This document shows, in pieces, positions 61,574-64,000 of a stretch of DNA of 64,000 nt. The stretch covers positions 85,797-149,796 of the forward strand of contig CAZLZD010000002.1 in NCBI GenBank assembly GCA_964563925.1, given 5' to 3'. Every line of letters starts with the position of its first letter. Positions within the stretch are counted from its first letter, which is position 1. Position numbers and translations under genes: made by a program. The notes under the pieces were generated by a model, which was given only the letters and a program-made list of their open reading frames with translations, was not told where the DNA came from and did no database searches. The stretch comes from JAUILA01 sp964563925 (GTDB lineage: Bacteria; Bacteroidota; Bacteroidia; Cytophagales; Cyclobacteriaceae).

Positions 61574-61632
61574 TTGGAATGTTTGTTCTAATATAGGTAC
61601 GGGATTGAAATGGAATGGTTGTTCCAATATAA
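61574..61632 (-). promoter_or_regulatory. Tandem operator-like repeats in front of the SDR gene
   Basis: TGGAATGTTTGTTCTAATATA (starting at 61575) and TGGAATGGTTGTTCCAATATA (starting at 61611) match at 19 of 21 positions, 36 bp apart. The second is nearly palindromic (TGGAA...TTCCA). They lie 13-70 bp upstream of the SDR start and also between it and the divergent gene at 61691. Probable TetR sites, with one possibly covering a TATATTGG -7-like element. Confidence 0.6.
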
Positions 61633-61690
61633 AAAAAATTTATCGGGTACTGAAAATTGAACCGGCGAATCGGCGGTTTAACTGGCCAGC

Positions 61691-62269
61691 ATGCGCATTA
61701 GCCAGCTTTTAACACGAGCCCTGGCTCGGACGTGGTTACCACATTTCACCGCCTGGTATTTAATCATAGGCCAACTGTTTATTTTTATGTTGACTAACCA
61801 TCCGAATATGAAGGAAGCCGTGCCTTCGGTCATAACTGAAGCGCCGGATTTTGTTTCCAGGGCGGGTATTTTTGGCGATTATGTGCGTGCGGTGGTCTTT
61901 CCCGAACACAAGTACACCATTATTACCGATGCCAGCCACAGGGATATTGACCCCCAGTATAAAATGATCTGTCATGAAATGGACCGTGAGTTTTATCTTG
62001 AAACCAGGTTTATGCACAAATCCACCATCGATACCTATAAGATACAATGGTGTCTTCAGGAGGAATTTGAGCGTTACAAGGAACTGGAAAAAGATACCAA
62101 GGTATTTCTGGCTTTGGGAATGGGGGAGAAGCCGACCCATCCTACCCAACTTTTTATCATTCCGTTGTCCAGCATTCACTTTGCCTCTTTTTACGAAACG
62201 TTCCTCGACAAATACGCTTTTTATCCAGGCAAGCCCGTCTTTAACGGTGCGCTGTGGAGAATTAACTGA
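61691..62269 (+). CDS. Protein of unknown function
   Basis: 192 residues that I do not recognise. The first 35 residues are hydrophobic (FTAWYLIIGQLFIFML), either a membrane anchor or, if translation starts at an internal Met near residue 33 or 40, not part of the protein. The rest is mixed, with 'FGDYVRAVVFPEHKYTIITDASHRD' and 'HPTQLFIIPLSSIHFASFYETFLDKY'. It shares a 130-bp divergent promoter region with the SDR gene, including the tandem operator-like repeats, so it may respond to the same TetR regulator. No enzyme motif is visible. Confidence 0.55.
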   Translation: MRISQLLTRALARTWLPHFTAWYLIIGQLFIFMLTNHPNMKEAVPSVITEAPDFVSRAGIFGDYVRAVVFPEHKYTIITDASHRDIDPQYKMICHEMDREFYLETRFMHKSTIDTYKIQWCLQEEFERYKELEKDTKVFLALGMGEKPTHPTQLFIIPLSSIHFASFYETFLDKYAFYPGKPVFNGALWRIN

Positions 62270-62314
62270 TCGTGGGCAAGACTCTCACAAAAGGTAAATT
62301 TCGCAGGAAACAGA

Positions 62315-64000
62315 CTATTCATGCCGCAAGGACCTCACCGGATCTGACATAGAGGCCTTCAGGCTTTCATAACTTACGGTAAGAACGGTTAATGCGGCCA
62401 GGGCCAAAGTACTTCCCGCGAATACGGTCCAGGCCATATTGGTCTGAAGGGCAAAGTTCTGCAGCCACCATCGGGTAAGCAGGAAGGCCATGGGTACAGC
62501 GATGAGTGCGCTTATGGCAAATACCCTCAGAAACAGGGACAGAAGTTTGCCCATGATCTGCAGGTTCGACGCCCCCATGACCTTCCTGATCCCGATCTCC
62601 TTTCTCTTCTGCTGGGTAACAAAGGAGGCCAGGCCAAACAGGCCGATACACGTAATAAATATGGCCAGCAGGCTGAATTGCCGCGAAAGCGCTGCCACCC
62701 TTTGCTCCGTTTGATACATACGGCCGAATTCATCATCCACGAACCAGTAATCCAGGGCCGTGTCAGGGTATATCTTTTGCCAGGTTTCCTCGATAAAGCG
62801 GATCTTTTCCTGGAATTTCCCTTCCGGCAGCTTAACATACAGTATCCGGTCGATCTGATGCGGTGTTGGGCTGATTACCAGCGGACTGATTGCCTGGTAG
62901 GCTGACTGATAGGGGAAATCGGCCACTACTCCGATGACTTTGCCTGACTGCATCATTTCATAATCGTAATTAAAGTAACCGTTAACCGTGGGATAGCTCA
63001 TGGAAGTGCCGATCATTTCGCCGGGATCTTTTCCCAGCGCCCGGCAGGCTGATTCGTTGAGGATGATATTCAGCGAATCCGCTGAATTTCCTTCTTCAAA
63101 GTTTCTGCCTGCCAGGAACCGGAGGTCAAACGTCAGGGGAAAAGCATAATCCACATTAAACGTATTCCATTCAAATTCTTCATCCACGATATCCGGGAAG
63201 CGGTAGGGTACTGAAAGCGGACCGAAATAATCGAGTCGGGGAAGATGGTTCCCAAAAGTAATATGGGTCAGTTGCGGGTCTTCCTTCAGCATATTCTTGA
63301 AAGCCGGGTAGCGGTTGTAGTCCGCCGTCCCCCCATGCCGGATAGAAAGGATCTGATCGCCGGCTTCATTTAGCTTGCTTTCCTGCATCATGTTCAGTTG
63401 CCGGATAGCTATCAGCGAGGTAATCAGCAGGATAATGGCCATGGTAAACTGCAGGCCGATCAGGCCTTCCCTGATTGCTCTCGAACCTTTTTTGAACGAG
63501 AATTTTCCTTTAATTACCTCGATGGTATTGAATCCGGAAAGAAACAGGGCCGGGTATAAACCCGCAAACAAGCTCAGGCCTGCATACAGAAGGACCATGC
63601 CAGTGAGGAATCCGGGTTCAATCAGGGTACCGGGCCTGATGGCCGTGGCGGCAAGGGTATTGAATGAGGGCAGCAAAATGAGAACCAGTAACAGTGCGAT
63701 CAGAAACGCGATCATGACCATAACGAATGATTCGGTCATAAACTGAATGAATAGTTGAACACGTTCACTTCCAAGTGACTTCCGTACACCTACTTCCCGT
63801 GACCGAAGACTGGCCCTGGCCGTGGAGAGGTTCATGTAATTAATGGATGCAATAAGCAGGATAAGGGCGGCCACGGAGGCAAAGACATAGACGTAGAGAA
63901 TATTTCCGGTTCCTTCCGTTACCCATGGAAAATCTTTATCGAAATGGATATCCCGTACATTACGAACCACAGCTTCTACCTTTCCGTCGAGTTGCGCAGC
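62315..64000 (-). CDS. FtsX/MacB-type ABC transporter permease, C-terminal part (cut by window end)
   Basis: The frame is open to the right edge and ends at 62315, so the visible 561 residues are the C-terminal portion of what is usually an approximately 790-residue protein. It starts within the MacB periplasmic core region ('VRDIHFDKDFPW'). The first FtsX transmembrane block follows ('GNILYVYVFASVAALILLIASINYMNL', then 'GVRKSLGSERVQLFIQFMTES'). A large periplasmic domain comes next, and then the second FtsX block with 'GIRKVMGASNLQIMGKLLSLFL' near the C-terminus. It exports peptides or lipoprotein-like cargo, or acts as a mechanotransmitter. The partner ATPase is not in the window. Confidence 0.9.
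   Translation of the reverse strand, partial: AAQLDGKVEAVVRNVRDIHFDKDFPWVTEGTGNILYVYVFASVAALILLIASINYMNLSTARASLRSREVGVRKSLGSERVQLFIQFMTESFVMVMIAFLIALLLVLILLPSFNTLAATAIRPGTLIEPGFLTGMVLLYAGLSLFAGLYPALFLSGFNTIEVIKGKFSFKKGSRAIREGLIGLQFTMAIILLITSLIAIRQLNMMQESKLNEAGDQILSIRHGGTADYNRYPAFKNMLKEDPQLTHITFGNHLPRLDYFGPLSVPYRFPDIVDEEFEWNTFNVDYAFPLTFDLRFLAGRNFEEGNSADSLNIILNESACRALGKDPGEMIGTSMSYPTVNGYFNYDYEMMQSGKVIGVVADFPYQSAYQAISPLVISPTPHQIDRILYVKLPEGKFQEKIRFIEETWQKIYPDTALDYWFVDDEFGRMYQTEQRVAALSRQFSLLAIFITCIGLFGLASFVTQQKRKEIGIRKVMGASNLQIMGKLLSLFLRVFAISALIAVPMAFLLTRWWLQNFALQTNMAWTVFAGSTLALAALTVLTVSYESLKASMSDPVRSLRHE

Overview
The window looks like a chromosomal contig from a Bacteroidota bacterium, most likely of the Cytophagales/marine type (inference). 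Supporting signs are two hybrid two-component regulators of the class typical of this phylum, many short lipoproteins, LytTR and 7TM-type kinases, a GT1 glycosyltransferase, promoter elements of the Bacteroidota type (TTTG at -33, TAnnTTTG at -7), and little use of strong Shine-Dalgarno sites. Composition is fairly even by eye. There are no rRNA, tRNA, CRISPR, prophage or insertion-sequence signs. One run of 100 N (32241-32340) is a scaffold gap and splits a CPBP membrane protease gene.

Layout. 1-11.8 kb: an edge-truncated secreted protein (possibly the front of a CehA/McbA-type metallohydrolase), a Met-rich outer-membrane transporter-like barrel behind a palindrome cluster, a large hybrid two-component regulator, an esterase-like lipoprotein that has lost its nucleophile, a helical periplasmic protein, a cyclase-family lipoprotein, a sulfatase and a lipocalin-like lipoprotein. 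11.9-30.0 kb: one compact minus-strand export operon of eleven genes. It reads ABC ATPase, permease, GntR (YtrA-type) repressor, membrane-anchored GIN-like adhesin/sensor, second ABC ATPase, an ABC permease fused to a zinc-less M1 peptidase-like lobe and a golvesin-C-like domain, a TolC-like channel, a periplasmic adaptor, an RND pump, a second RND pump fused to an ABC ATPase, and an ABC-2 permease. A promoter and a 26-bp operator sit directly in front of it.

30.2-41.5 kb: an AraC-type regulator, an alpha/beta hydrolase, the broken CPBP protease, a second hybrid two-component regulator, a small lipoprotein, a DUF4010/MgtC-like membrane protein, a PHP phosphoesterase, a Cys-rich four-helix (DUF326/Csp-like) copper-binding protein and a short AraC protein. 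41.8-53 kb: a beta-helix lipoprotein paired with a diheme cytochrome c lipoprotein, galactose mutarotase, YwbE, a glycosyltransferase, a two-domain esterase, a TraB/GumN protein, SgcJ/EcaC-like protein, CutC, an atypical SDR and a PHB-depolymerase-like hydrolase.

53-64 kb: a lipoprotein gene with a two-copy direct repeat in its promoter region, then a three-gene signalling operon (GAF kinase with a decayed ATPase domain, intact 7TM kinase, LytTR regulator), an ECF sigma/anti-sigma/lipoprotein operon, a TetR-SDR pair with tandem operator-like sites, an unrecognised gene, and an FtsX/MacB-type permease cut by the window end.

The most unusual feature is the RND-ABC fusion (12540-17267). Its ATPase domain is interrupted, between the A-loop and the Walker A region, by about 170 residues containing several membrane helices. 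The whole operon seems to couple proton-driven and ATP-driven export to one outer-membrane exit under a single repressor.
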